Notes: generated by a model from the sequence alone, not told the origin. Counted from the stretch's first letter, positions 30,433-42,480 are shown. The stretch: 64,000 nt of DNA from Symbiodinium natans (GCA_905221605.1 CAJNDS010000547.1:51786-115785), one strand, 5' to 3'. Translations and numbers: made by a program.

Positions 30433-32256
30433 CGCTGGGAACCGATGAGCTCCTAATGCTATGTCAGAAAAGCAGATCTCTCGCCATTGCCGTGGCTACA
30501 ACTCTTTTCATACTTCCGTTTAACTTTCATGGCACATGTTCTGCAAAATTATGTATTTGAGATCTGGCACTGAAATGCTCGGATGCAGAACGCTTCAAAA
30601 TTTCAACCCAACATCTTCTTGAAATTTCAATGTCTGCAAAACTGCTGGATGAGGAAACACATGTTCTTTGCGGTTGCTGAGAAATGCTTGGAGCCTGTCC
30701 ACTAAGGCCAAGTTTGGCAGAATCATGACATGGGCCGAACAGACACAGCTCAAGACGAGCAGCACCTATTGCAAACGCTACCAGATTGATGGTGGCCGTG
30801 TGTAGCGCGAGAGGTTGCATGGTCAACTCAGAACATGTGCGTACTTTTTGACTAGTTTGCGAGCCTATCCTACGATTTGCTTAAGAAGCCCCCCAAAAAA
30901 ATTCCCATATTTCCATTTTACGGAAGAATAAGCATTCGTAGTATCGTGGACTTCTCCCAGCCAGCGCGTGGTCCGCCGGAACGGGGTGAGCAACCCTCAG
31001 TGTAATGGTCTCTGTGCACAGGCCCATGCACTCGCTGTTCAAAATGTCAAAAGAGGCTCTCAAACGACTCCAGCGAATGAACCGACTTGCTTGCAAGCAA
31101 CAGGCTGATTGAGCGGATAGGAAATGCGATTTCCTTCTAGAAATCAGAGCGTGTTGCCGCGTTGCCAGCGAGCAACATTGACACTGCACGTTCGACCTGG
31201 CTTTGCATGCTGGGTTTAAACCCCCCCCCACTGTGATTACAGGTGGCTCTCGCTTCTCTCAACCTGCCCTCAGCCGGATGCATCGCACATGTTTTCCATG
31301 GTCCTGCAATCGTAACAGCATAACGCAAAATGACTACAAGGGGCCCCTTTGTTTTGGGCCACAAAAACATCGGAGCACACATATGCTTCGGAAGTGCCAA
31401 ATCTGAAAACTTTTGAGACTCACGAGCACAGCTGCGTCGGCACATGACATGAGACATGACTGTAAAGCTTTTGGGCAAACAAACTATCCCACCACATAAA
31501 GTCTTCACAAGGAAAATACATGGTTGAGTGTCCCCATGCATGACATCGAAATCGTATCACCCCGCCAAAGGATGATCTGCCGTGCTACGCAAAGCATGCT
31601 TTCAGAACGATTCGGTGGGAGCTACTGCTATACATGCCCAGAGCGAAACAGCCAACAAGCCTCACATCAGCAAGTGCAATGCAACACTCGTTTTGTCCTT
31701 TACTGCCGAGGGCGGACGTACCGCACTCCAGGGCCGCCACCATTTTGGTGGGCTTTGTACAGGCCTACAGGCACCTCCTAACCTTTGACCTTTGGGCACC
31801 TTGCGAGCTCATGGCTCCAAGCGAGTTTGCTTGCCAGCTCCGCAAGCTGCAAGAACTTTCAACATCACACGGCTGTGATGTGCAAAGGAGAGGTTACCGG
31901 CCACATGCAGAATTTGCCAGTCTCTTAGAGATTTGAGTTTACTCCACTGCAATTCAAGAAAATTTGCACACAAGCTCAGGTACAGTGGTACCAGCCAGCG
32001 ACTGCATCCACAAGAGACATCATGAGCATTTCAAGAAATTGCGTCTATCTAATTCTGCTTCATTAAAACACACATGCAACGAAAAGATGCGGGTCATCGT
32101 GATTGGGCTCATTTAAGTATCATCATGCGGCTCGGGCTCTGGAAGGATCTGAAGCATGGGATTTGGCAGTTGCTGGCCATGCACATGCAGAATGTGGTAC
32201 ATGGTGGCCAATCGTGCAATGTCCTGGCGACGTGTAAGCTCTCGAGTCCACAACTG
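30433..32256. other. Intergenic stretch without supported genes
   Basis: Open frames reach at most ~135 codons and show no motif. Base composition is ordinary. The right part may be the decayed 3' flank of the copia relic that begins at 32257. Confidence 0.5.
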
Positions 32257-33387
32257 TCACAAGTAACACATGTCATACTGACCAGGAAACTCAAACTGCA
32301 GCTGGCCATACGTCAGTCTACGAACCTGACGGGCCCTTCTAAGACCATCGCACTCACCAAGAAGATGAAAGCGGATTCCACTTCTTGGGGCAATCCATAC
32401 ATCAGCATCTTCCCTCACCCGAAGGATGTCATCATCCTGCAGCAATGCAGGCTGCTGCATGTTCGCTGTCTGACCAGCTGGAGTCACAGGAATAGCTGGA
32501 ACATCTATAGCTGCGGCGTCACCAACCGGCTCTGAGTCTGGCTGCTCAGATTCAAGTTCAGATTCACTCGGTGTCACAGGCGGTGACCGACCGAGGATCT
32601 CTGCACGAGTTCGCTAAACCAAGACCACGCCTATCGTCAGAAAGCACATCAAGGTTTTCTGCAAGAGCAGGTGCTTCGGCTCGCAACAATGGCTGCTGAG
32701 CCTCTGCTGCTTCAAACCTAAACCTAAACCACAAAGACAAAGCTGATCCACGGGCTCGAATCCTCGTCAGTCGACACTGGCGAGTCAGGTACACATTGTG
32801 CTCGCACTTCATCCGCAGCCTTGTTGCGATGACCTGGACCAACAATGCAAGCAATTGCAACGCCTCGGCATTTCCACAATCTGTGCCCTCACAGCACGAA
32901 GAAACTTCTTTGCCTGCTCACGGCGCTACTGCTCCAAACTCAGTCGTCCCACAAGAGAAAATCCGTCATGCGAATCCCAAGGACGTGGCTCAAAGTGCGG
33001 ATACGGGCCCCTCACAAAGACTTTGTAAACAAGTCAGTTGGATTTGTCAAGGTCGGCAGCGATGCTTTCTTCCATTTGAACAGGAAGTCCTGTCGCCGTC
33101 CACATCCCTGTCTGCCCATAATGCCGCGAGCTGCACTTGAATCTGTGAACAAATGCATGGACAAATCGGTGTGTAAGATGTGTTGAAGACACACGAAGGA
33201 AGATGCCGTCGCATGCTGCGCTCACGCATGCAATTTGTTCACTTTCGGCTTTCGCAGCTTTGGCTTCTTGAAAACGTGTGAACAACCATGCCGTCAAAAG
33301 GCAATGCATCCTGCAGGTGCTCTTTCTTGTCGATCGGTTCCCTGACCAATCAGCATCAAGCGAACACCGATAAAGTGTAAGTGTCAT
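32257..33387 (-). pseudogene. Copia pol relic: RNase H domain and C-terminal tail
   Basis: Read on the minus strand in broken frames. Near 33380-33200 there is DADWSGNRSTRKST then AESEQIACVSAACDGIF. After a frameshift near 33190 comes LFTDSSAARGIMGRQG and NPTDLFTKSL. These are the Asp and Glu blocks and C-terminal motif of Ty1/copia RNase H. A separate frame at 32577-32257 ends in a Cys-containing tail (FHLLGECDGLRRAR) that resembles tails seen after copia RNase H. It is too damaged to function and is a different family from copies A, B and C. Confidence 0.78.
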
Positions 33388-33915
33388 CGGACGATTGGCT
33401 AATGCTTACCCTCAGTTCGAAAGCAAGTGATGATTCTCATGGAAGAGGAAGCACAAGTGGGCATTAAATGACGTGCTCGCCATCATGTCCAACCCCCAAA
33501 GCAACGTTCCACAAGCGGAACCTTCCGTGGACACAGCTTGCACCCTTGACGATGTCAGATTGGCGACACAAAAGTGCATTGAGGCACTTCTGTCTGTGTC
33601 CAGCGATTATCCTGCAGCCCATTTTGGCATAAAGATGCTGAGCAGCATGTGTGGGAAGCAGACATCCGGTGAAGTGTATTCTTCAAGAAGTTGATCTCAT
33701 CACCAGGTGCTTTAAGGTTTGCGATGTTGACGACGTTGACAGTCCGGATCCGCCTCCTCACAGGGTAGGCTTCTCTGAACTCATTCGGTCTGAATACACA
33801 AGGTTCCAGTTCACAGGGATAAAAGTCAAATCCAAACTTACTGCTGGGCACTCACGTTCTGACAGCCAACCAAGGACCATACAACGGACTCGCACCACAA
33901 GGTACAACTCCGCTG

Positions 33916-34023
33916 CGTGAAAACCGAAGGTCCCTCTGGTACCTTTTCTCTTAAAAGCACAAAACCAAACTGTCTCAACCAAGTGCGGACATGCTCTTTT
34001 TCACTCGTGGCCTTGAGCCAAAA
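33916..34023 (-). repeat. LTR fragment of copia copy C
   Basis: Matches the first ~110 bases (plus-strand view) of the 376-bp LTRs of copies A and B. It breaks off just after CTTGAGCCAAAA at 34011-34022, the complement of TTTTGGCTCAAG. Confidence 0.8.
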
Positions 34024-34029
34024 GAAACC

Positions 34030-34592
34030 TTCCAGGTGTGTGTTTCAGGCAAAACCATCACCGAATCAGCTTCTTGGATCTGTAATCCGCCAGCATGTAC
34101 ATCGGAATCAAGACTATTAAGCAACTTCACACACATGCTCAATCTTTCGCACGATTTCCGGAATGCTTGGCGCTTTCACGGTTTGGTTTACCAACTGCGA
34201 TCGGAAATATAGGCATTCAGCTCGTGATTTCAGGCAAAATTCCTTCGCCAACAATCTCAATGCCACAAAGCCAGACTGTTGATAAGTGCTTTCAACATAC
34301 ATTTGCAGAATCAGAGAACTCTTCTCATGACTTGCAAACGGCAGAATGTGCATCAATCGCGTCGAACGCTTCTGTTGTTCCACAGTAAGCCGATCCTGCT
34401 TCAGCATGGATTCATCTTGGTCTTCAACTGCATGCATCAACTCGTTGGGAAACACTTCAGAACCCAATCCGACCCAACTGGTCAACTTCTCCATCCAGGT
34501 CAGGGGCCAAGCGCTTCTGAAATGCGATTCTTCCATGACGAAAAGTCAATGGTCGGCAAACTGGGTAACCACTTGTCTGATCGGGCAACACA
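34030..34592 (-). pseudogene. gag fragment of copia copy C, inverted
   Basis: On the minus strand it matches copy B gag from the DKWLPSLPTIDFSSW region through SIPEIVRKIEH and the following residues. It contains indels. The adjoining plus-strand part starts at the gag PNEGK region, so about 45 codons are missing at the junction and this block is inverted relative to the rest. Confidence 0.78.
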
Positions 34593-36000
34593 TCCGTCCC
34601 AACAAGGAAAAGAAGGGCGACGAAGAAAAAGGAAAAGGCAAAGAAAAGAAACAAAAAGGCAAGCGTAAGTCCAGCAAAGTGAAAGACAATCTCAAAGCCA
34701 GAACAGGAAAGACTTGGAGTGCTGTGTGTGTCACGGAAAGGGACATTATGCCCCGATTATTGGGACAAGGATGGAGAAACGGCCAACAAGCCTGAATTCC
34801 CGAGTGCTAAGGTGAAAGCCAAGGCAAAAGGAAGTCCCAAAGAAGAAGGCTGAAAAAGAAAGCCTAAAGGCAAAGGAAAGGGCAAGAAGAAGACAGTTGT
34901 TGAAGTCTCCCAAGAGGGCAAGTCAAGTGAACCATCTGGTTGGAGGTGAATGGAACGAGCCTGAGTTAGAGGCCCAAGTGGAATCTGTGTTGCGACCTCC
35001 AGAAGACCTGCTGGTGAGGAAGAACTGGATCCTTCGGAGCCCTGATGAGGTAGACTGGTCGTGGGAAGCTGAGACGAGAGTCCGAATTGCTGAGTTGGAG
35101 CATCGGATCTCCACAGATCTCTCTCAGATAAGACCTTCTAATCCAGTTTAATCCCTGATGGGACCTCCAACAATGAGTCAGGTTAAGAGTCTAAGGATGG
35201 TGCAAGCCGATGGTGGTTGATCGACTCAAGCGTTGGCGGAAAAGATACTTGGATAAGTTCCAGATCTTGGATCGGAAGGCGTTGGGACCCAATGAGAGGA
35301 ACTAGCAGCCAATGATGCTCCGGTGATCTTCGAGCGAGTCGCATTCAAGCTTTGTTGCCGATGTATGAAGGACAACAGTACCTGGTTTGATTTTGGTGTA
35401 TGTGACTGGAGTTGTTGCAGATGTGGCACACAACATCTTGAGCACCAAACAAATGGTGAGAACTGGTTGGAAAGTTAATTACGAGAAAAGAATCTCGCTG
35501 CAATGGATGATGGCCGACAACCTATGGAGGTTGATCAGATGCAGTCAATGAAAACGATGACTGGTACTTTTTCCAAAGACCAGCCCACGGCTCCCAACAT
35601 GAGGTACTGGTCATGACTGAAATGTCAACCAGGATGATTGGATGTCTGTTGGTTGGAACCAATGCCAACAATACCTCAAGCTGGATTCGCTACTGGATGA
35701 ATGCTTTCGGGCTGGACATTACTGGTTCTGCTGTACTGTTACGAACAAATAGCGAGATAGCAGTAAGCGCACTGGTGTTGAAAGGGCAGTGAGAACACTC
35801 AAGGAGTTGTTCAGCACGGTAAGGTTGGATCTAAGAGCACAGAGCTTTGACCTAAAGGAAGCTCTAGCATTTAAGTATGGTCTGATTTACTGTGCTGCAT
35901 GCACAATCACCATGCGCCTTTGATGGAAAGAAATCACCCCAGGAGTTGGTGCTACAGAGACCCCTCCATGAGTGTGGCTCTTCGTTGATAGAGACCACAG
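34592..36000 (+). pseudogene. gag C-terminus, protease and integrase fragment of copia copy C
   Basis: Frameshifted plus-strand match to copy B. A Lys-rich linker and damaged CCHC knuckle lie near 34715-34760, a degraded protease active site (WWLIDSS in place of WWLIDSGA) near 35212, and integrase core blocks near 35550-35990. The integrase HHCC region is deleted at about 35547. It stops where the ~1.35-kb foreign segment begins. Confidence 0.78.
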
Positions 36001-37353
36001 TTCGGACAACGCAAGCAACTCGCACAATACAAAACTCACGCTAATACGAAACACAACCGTCTGTGTCATTCAAGAACAAATCATAGATGTATTTTGTATG
36101 TATATATATATGTATCATATTTACGACAAGCACGTTGTAGGACTGTATTGCCATGTTAATATGCAAGATTATACGTTTAAAACCCATGCAAGCAACAAAA
36201 TAGCAGCCATGCGATCAATAAACCCAACACTAGTTCCTTAACACTTGCAAATATCAGACAAATTCCACCAATATCCACTGATGTCAAAAATCAGAAGAAT
36301 CATCATAAATTGCTATCAGGGGGTTATAGGGTTTAGGAGTTAGAGTGCTGTGAGAAATCTACGCAAGCGCGAGAAACGAAGCAAGCCATACCCTTCCCAA
36401 CATCTGGACGGAAGTTGGGGACGGGTCTCGGCATCAGATTTGCGCAAACATGGCCCCAAGAACCCTTAATCTTCGCTTTGACAGCGAAAGACCCTCATGG
36501 TCTGCGGTATATTGCTTAAGGAACTTTGCAATGGAATCTTCCATTCGACTTCTGAAGCCCGCAACTCTGCGGGCGCGTTCCTAGAAACCCGCCTGGCCCA
36601 GCTCGTGGAGATGGTGATCTTGTCGCCATAGCCAACACCTGTTAGCTTTGCGACTCTCGCACTCGCACACGGCCGGCAAGGCATCGGGGGGGTTCAGGGC
36701 TTCCAAATACAGGGGCATTATGTGGGCGCTGTGTGCATTGAAGTCGATGTAATAACAGTGAAACATGGGTGAGATGTACGCTCACATGAAGAATGCGCGA
36801 CATTCGCGCGATCTTTGCAAATGTCCGGGAATTGCTCCAGCACCACGTAGTTAGAGCAGCATCGGCAAGCTTTCAGAGCACTCTAAAAGGGGTTAAATGT
36901 GTGGTTGCCGCACATTGAACCAAGCAAGACATTTGCTGATACTCATCACTGGTGAGGACGTTTCAACCTACGAATGAAAAATCATTGATTCAGCCGGGTG
37001 GAATCATGCTTTCGGCACCTTCCAAGAGATGGATAGTTGGGAAGATTGAGCAAACGCCTGAATGTAAGAAGCTTCAAAAAGCGAACGTGTAGAAAGTCGA
37101 ATTGCTGAGACACTGTAAGATTTCGGTGAAAAAGGACGTAATAAGCCCAGTAACCATACTAAAATAAGAGCACCCTTTTTGGGGGTTGGTTACTTTACTG
37201 GGCTACCAAGAAGACCATGGATGCGGGGAGCAATCAGCAGGAGATTGAACTTCAGCAGAAAGAAGATGCAGCCACTTAACATTTTTGTTGAAGACGCCTC
37301 CATTGCATTTGTATTTGTTCCATCACACTGTCCTTCCTTGAAAAAAGGTGAAA
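36001..37353. other. ~1.35-kb foreign segment within copia copy C
   Basis: It splits two stretches that are adjacent in copies A and B (ECGSSLIGATV and PDSMKTTALSRF). Its left part (36020-36300) is AT-rich with a TA microsatellite near 36100. Its right part has a small inverted pair (GCCCAGTAA) near 37145-37205. No convincing ORF, and no obvious terminal inverted repeats or target duplication. Confidence 0.65.
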
Positions 37354-37698
37354 GACCGGATTCGATAAAGACAACAGCGCTCTCGCGGGTTTGCCATGCG
37401 GTGGGATTCCGGATAAGGCAATGGAACCTGGATACTTTGGAGAAGAAGAAACTTCTGGTGGGGATGAGGCTGTACCAATGGAAGAGAACAGACCTCAGAT
37501 GGATGTGGATTCAGTTCCAAATAAGTCCAATCGAGTTCCCCGGCGTCTAGAGTTTGACATCAGATGTGGATTCATTTCTAGATAAGTCCAATCGAGTTCC
37601 CCAACTAATCAATCGTATTTTTTTAGACAAGACTCGATGCTTTAAGGTTCTACTAAAATGGTGAGTGGTGATGAAAGTCCAAAGTTGGTGCATGTGTG
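37354..37698 (+). pseudogene. Integrase C-terminal linker fragment of copia copy C
   Basis: Matches copies A/B at PDSMKTTALSRF, then jumps by a deletion to GIPDEAMEPGYFE and runs to DESPKLVHV with frame breaks. Confidence 0.78.
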
Positions 37699-37955
37699 TT
37701 TAGGATTTTCCCGATTTACAGCATGCCCAGATATTATGTTTTGCAGTTGTTTTACCTGTTGCTCCCATGTAGCATGTGACTTGAGTGATTCGAATCTGCA
37801 GGCGTCTTTACGGATTCAAAAAAGTTTTTCATGGTAGCGGAGCCCGGGAAAGCCCGAGCTTCGAGACACGTCGTTGGGGTCTCTAGCATCTTTTGGGTGC
37901 GTTCGGGGGCCCAGGCTTTCTGATCTTTGTTTTCTTCTTTCGGGGTCCTTTGTAG

Positions 37956-38525
37956 GAAGTGAGCCGTAGCTTGCGCCATATTGACCTGCCGGCTGGACAG
38001 CCGGTTGGCGTCCAAGTGACTTTTGTGAACACGGCAACTGTTGCCAGTTGCGATTCGCTTAAAGAGCTCTTGGACAGCCTGTATCTTGAACAACTGTTGA
38101 ATCGGCCCAGGCCAGCCAACCGAACTGAATACGGGTGGCAAGCTGTCTTGGTAGGGATCCACACTGCTTTCCAGAAGAAGCTGGAAACTCTTCATACGGT
38201 TGAGCAAGTTTGGTGCTTCGGAAACACTTGCTTGAAAGATCAAGGCTTGAAGGAGAACTTTATAGATCTTGGTATAGACCGAGTGTGTGAGGAGGCGATT
38301 CCGTTTGCAAAGCAACTTCGCTTCGTCCAGGCAGAGCAAGAGGGTCCAAATTTCGAACGAGACCTTGGACTGATCGAACAGTTGTTGGCAGAGGACAGCC
38401 GGCCGACGTTTAAGAGAGCGTTGCAGTCTTCGCCATCTGTTATCGATCTGTGTGAAACGCAACCTGCCAAGTTCCAAAGATCCTTAGTGCCCCAGACCGA
38501 AGCTGTGGATCTTGAGAGTGAGTGA
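37956..38525 (+). CDS. H1 ORF0: pre-gag ORF of a second copia-like family
   Basis: The frame is open from just after the polypyrimidine-AG at 37921-37955 to the stop at 38525, 31 bases before the gag ATG. There is no ATG in frame, so translation would need a spliced exon upstream or the 5' end is lost. The last ~60 residues (EGPNFERDLGLIEQLL, then KRALQSS and EAVDLESE) match a partner directly upstream of the second gag copy (inverted at 42160-41977: EERPLFEQDL, KRPLKSS, EPIDLD). This shows a conserved ORF at this position of the family. Function unknown. A 241-codon frame on the opposite strand is taken as a shadow. Confidence 0.55.
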   Translation, partial: EVSRSLRHIDLPAGQPVGVQVTFVNTATVASCDSLKELLDSLYLEQLLNRPRPANRTEYGWQAVLVGIHTAFQKKLETLHTVEQVWCFGNTCLKDQGLKENFIDLGIDRVCEEAIPFAKQLRFVQAEQEGPNFERDLGLIEQLLAEDSRPTFKRALQSSPSVIDLCETQPAKFQRSLVPQTEAVDLESE

Positions 38526-38556
38526 GAGATTCCCGAAGTGCTTGATTGCTGCTGTG

Positions 38557-40175
38557 ATGGCATCGCAAGATGACATAAGCGATCTTGAGGTTGACCCTGG
38601 CCAAGGCGTGCACTTGCCCCAAGGTGCACAGGCGAGCCAGGCTTCAGCGTCAGCAGCACAGAATCCGTTCAGCCCTGGCAGTCCGCAAGCGCAGGGTATG
38701 TATGTGACGCCAGATGATATGATGACCATGATGAGACAGATGATGGATGCAGCGGCAACCGCTGCACAGGCTGCCCTGAGTGCAGCAACGTCGCAAGGCA
38801 ATGCAAAGCAGGGAATTGCAGGCAGTGACATGGCCCGCATTCTCCCGAAACCCGATGTGTTTAAGCCTGCCACGAGAGAGGAAGAGCATGGCATGTGGCT
38901 GCAGTGGTTTTGGAGCCTCAAGCAGTACTTGTGTGCCCTTGATTCTGCTTTTGGAGATGAAATTGCATATCTTGAGCAGCACCCTGATGAAGAGGGTCAA
39001 GGGTATAAAAGTCCTGAGGCAGCCCAACGATCCAAGCAGCTGTTTGCACTCTTGTGCAGCCTTGTGAAGGGCAGGGGCCTGCAGCTGATCCAGCGAGTGC
39101 CTGCCCAGTCAGGCTTCGAGGCCCTGAGGCTTCGTTCAATCACCCAGAGCATGCGCAACCATCTCGCGACAATTCTTACTGAAGATGTCACGTATGATGC
39201 CTTGAGGGAAGCCGCCTTGCGTTTTGAAAGAATGAATGCCAAGTGGGATGCTCGCAATCTGTTTGCAGGAGACAGCTTCTTTGCCAACAGGAGGCAACCT
39301 GCAGGGCCTAACGATGGGCCCGTGCCGATGGAGGTCGATGCATTGCAGCGCAAGGGTAACCCTAAGGGGTATAAGGGTAAGCCAAAGGGTCCTAAGGGTG
39401 GTAGTTCACCTAAGGGTACTAAAGGTCCCAAGGGAGGAAACCCTAAGGCCCCAAGTCCGGCAAGCCTAAAGGCAAGGGCAGAGGCGACAAAGGCCAGAAA
39501 GAAAACCCCAAAGGTCCTGATGCAGGCAAAGGTGCCCGACAGAATGTCATCTGTCATGCATGCGGCAAGCGAGGGCATTACAAGAGTGAGTGCTGGCAGA
39601 ACGTGCAACATGTGCAGGGAGATGATGCGAGCACCACTGCCCCCAGCACGGCTGGACCGTCAGCGTCGCAAGTCAGGCCATCTCCTGACACCAGCACAAC
39701 AATGCGTTCTGTGAACATGGTTCAGATCGACATGACGGGTAACTGGTGCGGTGGAAGCATCAATGCACTCACCGCGGACTCTTGTCCCGCTGCCGGGGAT
39801 GATTTCCTCAAGGTTGTTAAGTCGCTAGCCCTGATCCCGCACGGACACCCTAGCCTCCCCAACCTTGTGCCAGTGCAGGAGAGCAACGATCTCGTTGCAA
39901 TTGCCAAGCCAGAATGCACAGTGTTTGCTCAGGCGATTGCCGAGCCAGAATACACAGTGTTTGCCCAGCAGTCCGGTGTTGAGGTCTGTGATATGTCAGC
40001 AACAGACAGTGATGAAGATTGGACCGTTTGTGGTGGTGTGCTTTCTGCCACAGCCACTACGGATGCTTGCCTGCACTCCTCACTATCCTTCCAGCAACCC
40101 TGCTACGTTCTTTGTTCAGACAGTCCAGAGCACAGCAGGCCAGCAGAGTTGCAGGGATATAGAGATAGTGGTTGA
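38557..40175 (+). pseudogene. H1 gag, frameshifted
   Basis: Starts at ATG 38557 with an Ala/Gln-rich N-terminus. A capsid-like region follows (KPATREEEHGMWLQWFWSLK and similar), then MEVDALQRKGN and a Lys/Gly-rich nucleocapsid-like stretch. Near 39450 the frame shifts, and in the new frame the zinc knuckle CHACGKRGHYKSEC (CX2CX4HX4C) follows at 39550-39595, running to a stop at 40175. The break makes it a pseudogene unless frameshifting is programmed, for which I see no heptamer signal. Confidence 0.75.
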
Positions 40176-40404
40176 TTCGGGTTCGGATGCATCCTGTCTG
40201 CCACTGTCCTGGGGAGATGTAGGCATCGAGTGCGCCAACAGCCAGAAGAACTTTAGAGATGCACAGGGGCACCCGATCACTGGTTCCAAGACCCGCATGG
40301 CTGTTCTGCAATCGGGCAAGTGCAGTTCAAGGAGATGGCTGCTAAGCGCCGACCATTGTTTTCGGTTGGCAAGTGATAAAGCAAGGTTGGAACATCATTC
40401 ATAA
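40150..40404 (+). pseudogene. H1 aspartic protease fragment
   Basis: VVDSGSDASCLPLSW has the retroviral-type D-S/T-G active site (DSG) at 40174. It is out of frame with the upstream gag tail and stops soon after. Confidence 0.75.
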
Positions 40405-40650
40405 TAAGCACGGCGTGCCTCACTTGATGAATTCCGATGCGTCCTTGCGTGTCCTCATGCACTACTGCCACAACAGTCTGCACGCGACTGGAATGATTTC
40501 CAGCGTGACGGCGTGTGATGATCGTGGGCCTTCTGTCTTGGCCCTCGAAATTTCTGGTCCGTGGCTTGCGTTGAATGATCGGTTTCAGAAAGTGACATCA
40601 GGCGTGTATGCCAGGCGTAACATGACTGCCTTCTTGATTGCACTGTCCCT

Positions 40651-41512
40651 TTGACGCACTTAGAAGTCCAGTTCCGGACTACGCTAAGGCAAGAGGCGAG
40701 TGGCTGGGCTGTTTTCGAACTGAACACGCCGCTGAGCTCACTTGACCTGTCAGAAGCTTCCTTTGTGCCAAGCCGTATCCACAATATCATTACCATCGAA
40801 TCATGCAGCAAAATCAACATCAATAAACTGTTTGGGAGAGTGCCGCCAGCCCGGCAAGACCATGTATCGGAAGATGCAGAGTCCGATGCAGGGTTACCAG
40901 ACGTTCCGATAGGTGGAGTTGGCAACATAGCGGGACCCGATGACGAAATCCAGAAAGGAGATGAGCTTCCGGGGCAAGAGGCGGAGGAAGTGATGCAGCC
41001 GGCCATGCGTGCACATGTGGTTGTGGAAGGGGTTAAGCTTCATGAGGGATGCACCTTGTCCACATTGCAAGCTGCTTGCACGGCATTGAGCATCGGCAAG
41101 AGTGGAGGCAAGACGACCGTCTTGCAGCGCATCCACAACTTCATGGACCGCCAGAGATTGCTCGAACGACACCAGGTCAAGGATGCAAGAGTCCAATTGC
41201 CCCGCGAACAAGCACTCGTTTCTGAGCCAACACCTGAGGAGGTGCGTCGCCACGCATTGTCGCATATCCCTTTCATGCCTTGGTGCAAGCACTGCATCAA
41301 GTTCCAAGCCCGTGCTGACCACCATGTCCAAGCAAGACCAGATGTTAGGGCGTGTAGCACATGTTCGTTCAACTTTGCCTTCACTGAGCGTGAAACCGGT
41401 CGCCCTGGTGACAAGTTGATCTGCTTAATCCTCAAGGATTCACACACAGGTGCCACCTGCGCGATCCCTACACCAGCAAAGGGAGGAACAGTGGCGTTCA
41501 AGTTCATGGTTG
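40651..41512 (+). pseudogene. H1 pol fragment: SAP-like domain, integrase zinc domain and start of the core
   Basis: Order in the open frame: unrecognised N-terminus; a SAP-like segment at about 41035-41150 (CTLSTLQAACTALSIGKSGG and a following LQRI); the HHCC zinc-binding block at about 41248-41310 (RHALSHIPFMPWCKHC); then the first core strands (FNFAFTERETGRPGDKLICL) up to about 41512. There the sequence runs into antisense gag DNA because of an inversion. SAP domains bind DNA, and one just before an integrase is unusual. Confidence 0.72.
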
Positions 41513-42480
41513 CCCTGCAAGGATTCCGAAGAGCAACTGCGAGCGCTCCTGCTCGCTCGGGGTCAATGTTGTCTGAACAATCGGAGTCCCAAGGTTCGCA
41601 CGGATCCGCGAGAGGTCTTGCACAAAGTCACGATTCACGCACCCAAGCCACTGCTCAAACTGCCATGACCACGCTGGCCACAAGCTCAGCTCGGAGTCTC
41701 GGTCCTTCGGGCTGAAGGGTTCGGGTTGCTTGATTATCTTGCTGAGGTCCTTACCAGACACTGCAGGCCGGTTTGCTGCGGCCGATGCTGCTTGGTTCTG
41801 CAGCAACAACGTCATCGACTCAAGCACTTGCACAAGTCTCCCTTCATTGCTTTGCGCACCATTGGCAGGCGAAAAGGGATTTGAACCTGAAGCCTGAGGA
41901 CCTTGCGATGGCTGAGCTGGCTGCTGAAACGGGATATTCAAGTCATCATCATCATCATCTGGAACCTGCATTGCTTCTAATCGAGGTCAATGGGCTCTGA
42001 CGAAGACTTCAGAGGGCGCTTAAACTGCTTGGCTGACGAAGGTTGGGCACTGTCTGAACAACCGGACTCGCAAGCAAGCAAAGTACTAAGGTCAGCACTC
42101 CCAGCAATCAAATCTTGCTCAAACAAAGGACGCTCTTCACTCGGATGCACTGGCAAATCCACTGCGCCCGTAGCGCATCTGCAGCCAACACGCGTGCTTC
42201 CACGCCCACGCATGGAGTGGAGACATCGTGCTGACCTTTTGGCCAGTCTCGGCTTCAACTTGGCTTAGCAGCGTTCCCGTGAGCTGCCTGAGCTGATCCA
42301 CGGTTTGCTCGCTGGGGTTTGCTTGGTGGTCAGCGGCCTCCAGTTGTTTAAGATGCGTATCAAGTTTCATCCGCGACCTTAACTCTTTTACCCCTTGCTG
42401 CAAAGCAAGACAAGCCGGTTCGCCGTCTGATCTCAAGGCGATTTCCGTATGTCCACAAAAATTCAAGAATTTATAGGAGG
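41513..42480 (-). pseudogene. Inverted ~970-bp segment: integrase core part, ORF0 end and gag N-terminus
   Basis: Read on minus from 42480: integrase core continuation (LRSDGEPACLAL and SPLHAWAWKHACWL), then the tail of an ORF0-like frame ending at 41977, then gag N-terminus from ATG 41971 (GSNPFSPANGAQSNEG). Turned over, its left end continues the integrase that stops at 41512, and its right end continues into the gag half that begins at 42481. Both sides fit, which marks a simple inversion in a fused H1/H2 array. Confidence 0.75.

Larger units (their letters stand above)
33741..37698. mobile_element. Scrambled, decayed copia copy C (same family as copies A and B)
   Basis: It is assembled from four parts. 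33741-33917: leader in minus orientation. 33916-34023: end of an LTR in minus orientation, with the spliced-leader-like site. 34030-34592: gag in minus orientation. 34592-36000 and 37354-37698: gag zinc knuckle, protease and integrase parts in plus orientation. Identity to copies A/B is clearly lower than between A and B, so it is older. The right end stops abruptly inside pol, where family-2 element H1 begins. Confidence 0.8.

Noticed and set aside
37752-38477. 241-codon minus-strand frame opposite H1 ORF0
   Set aside because: The plus frame has a homologue at the same place before the second gag, while the minus frame has no such support.
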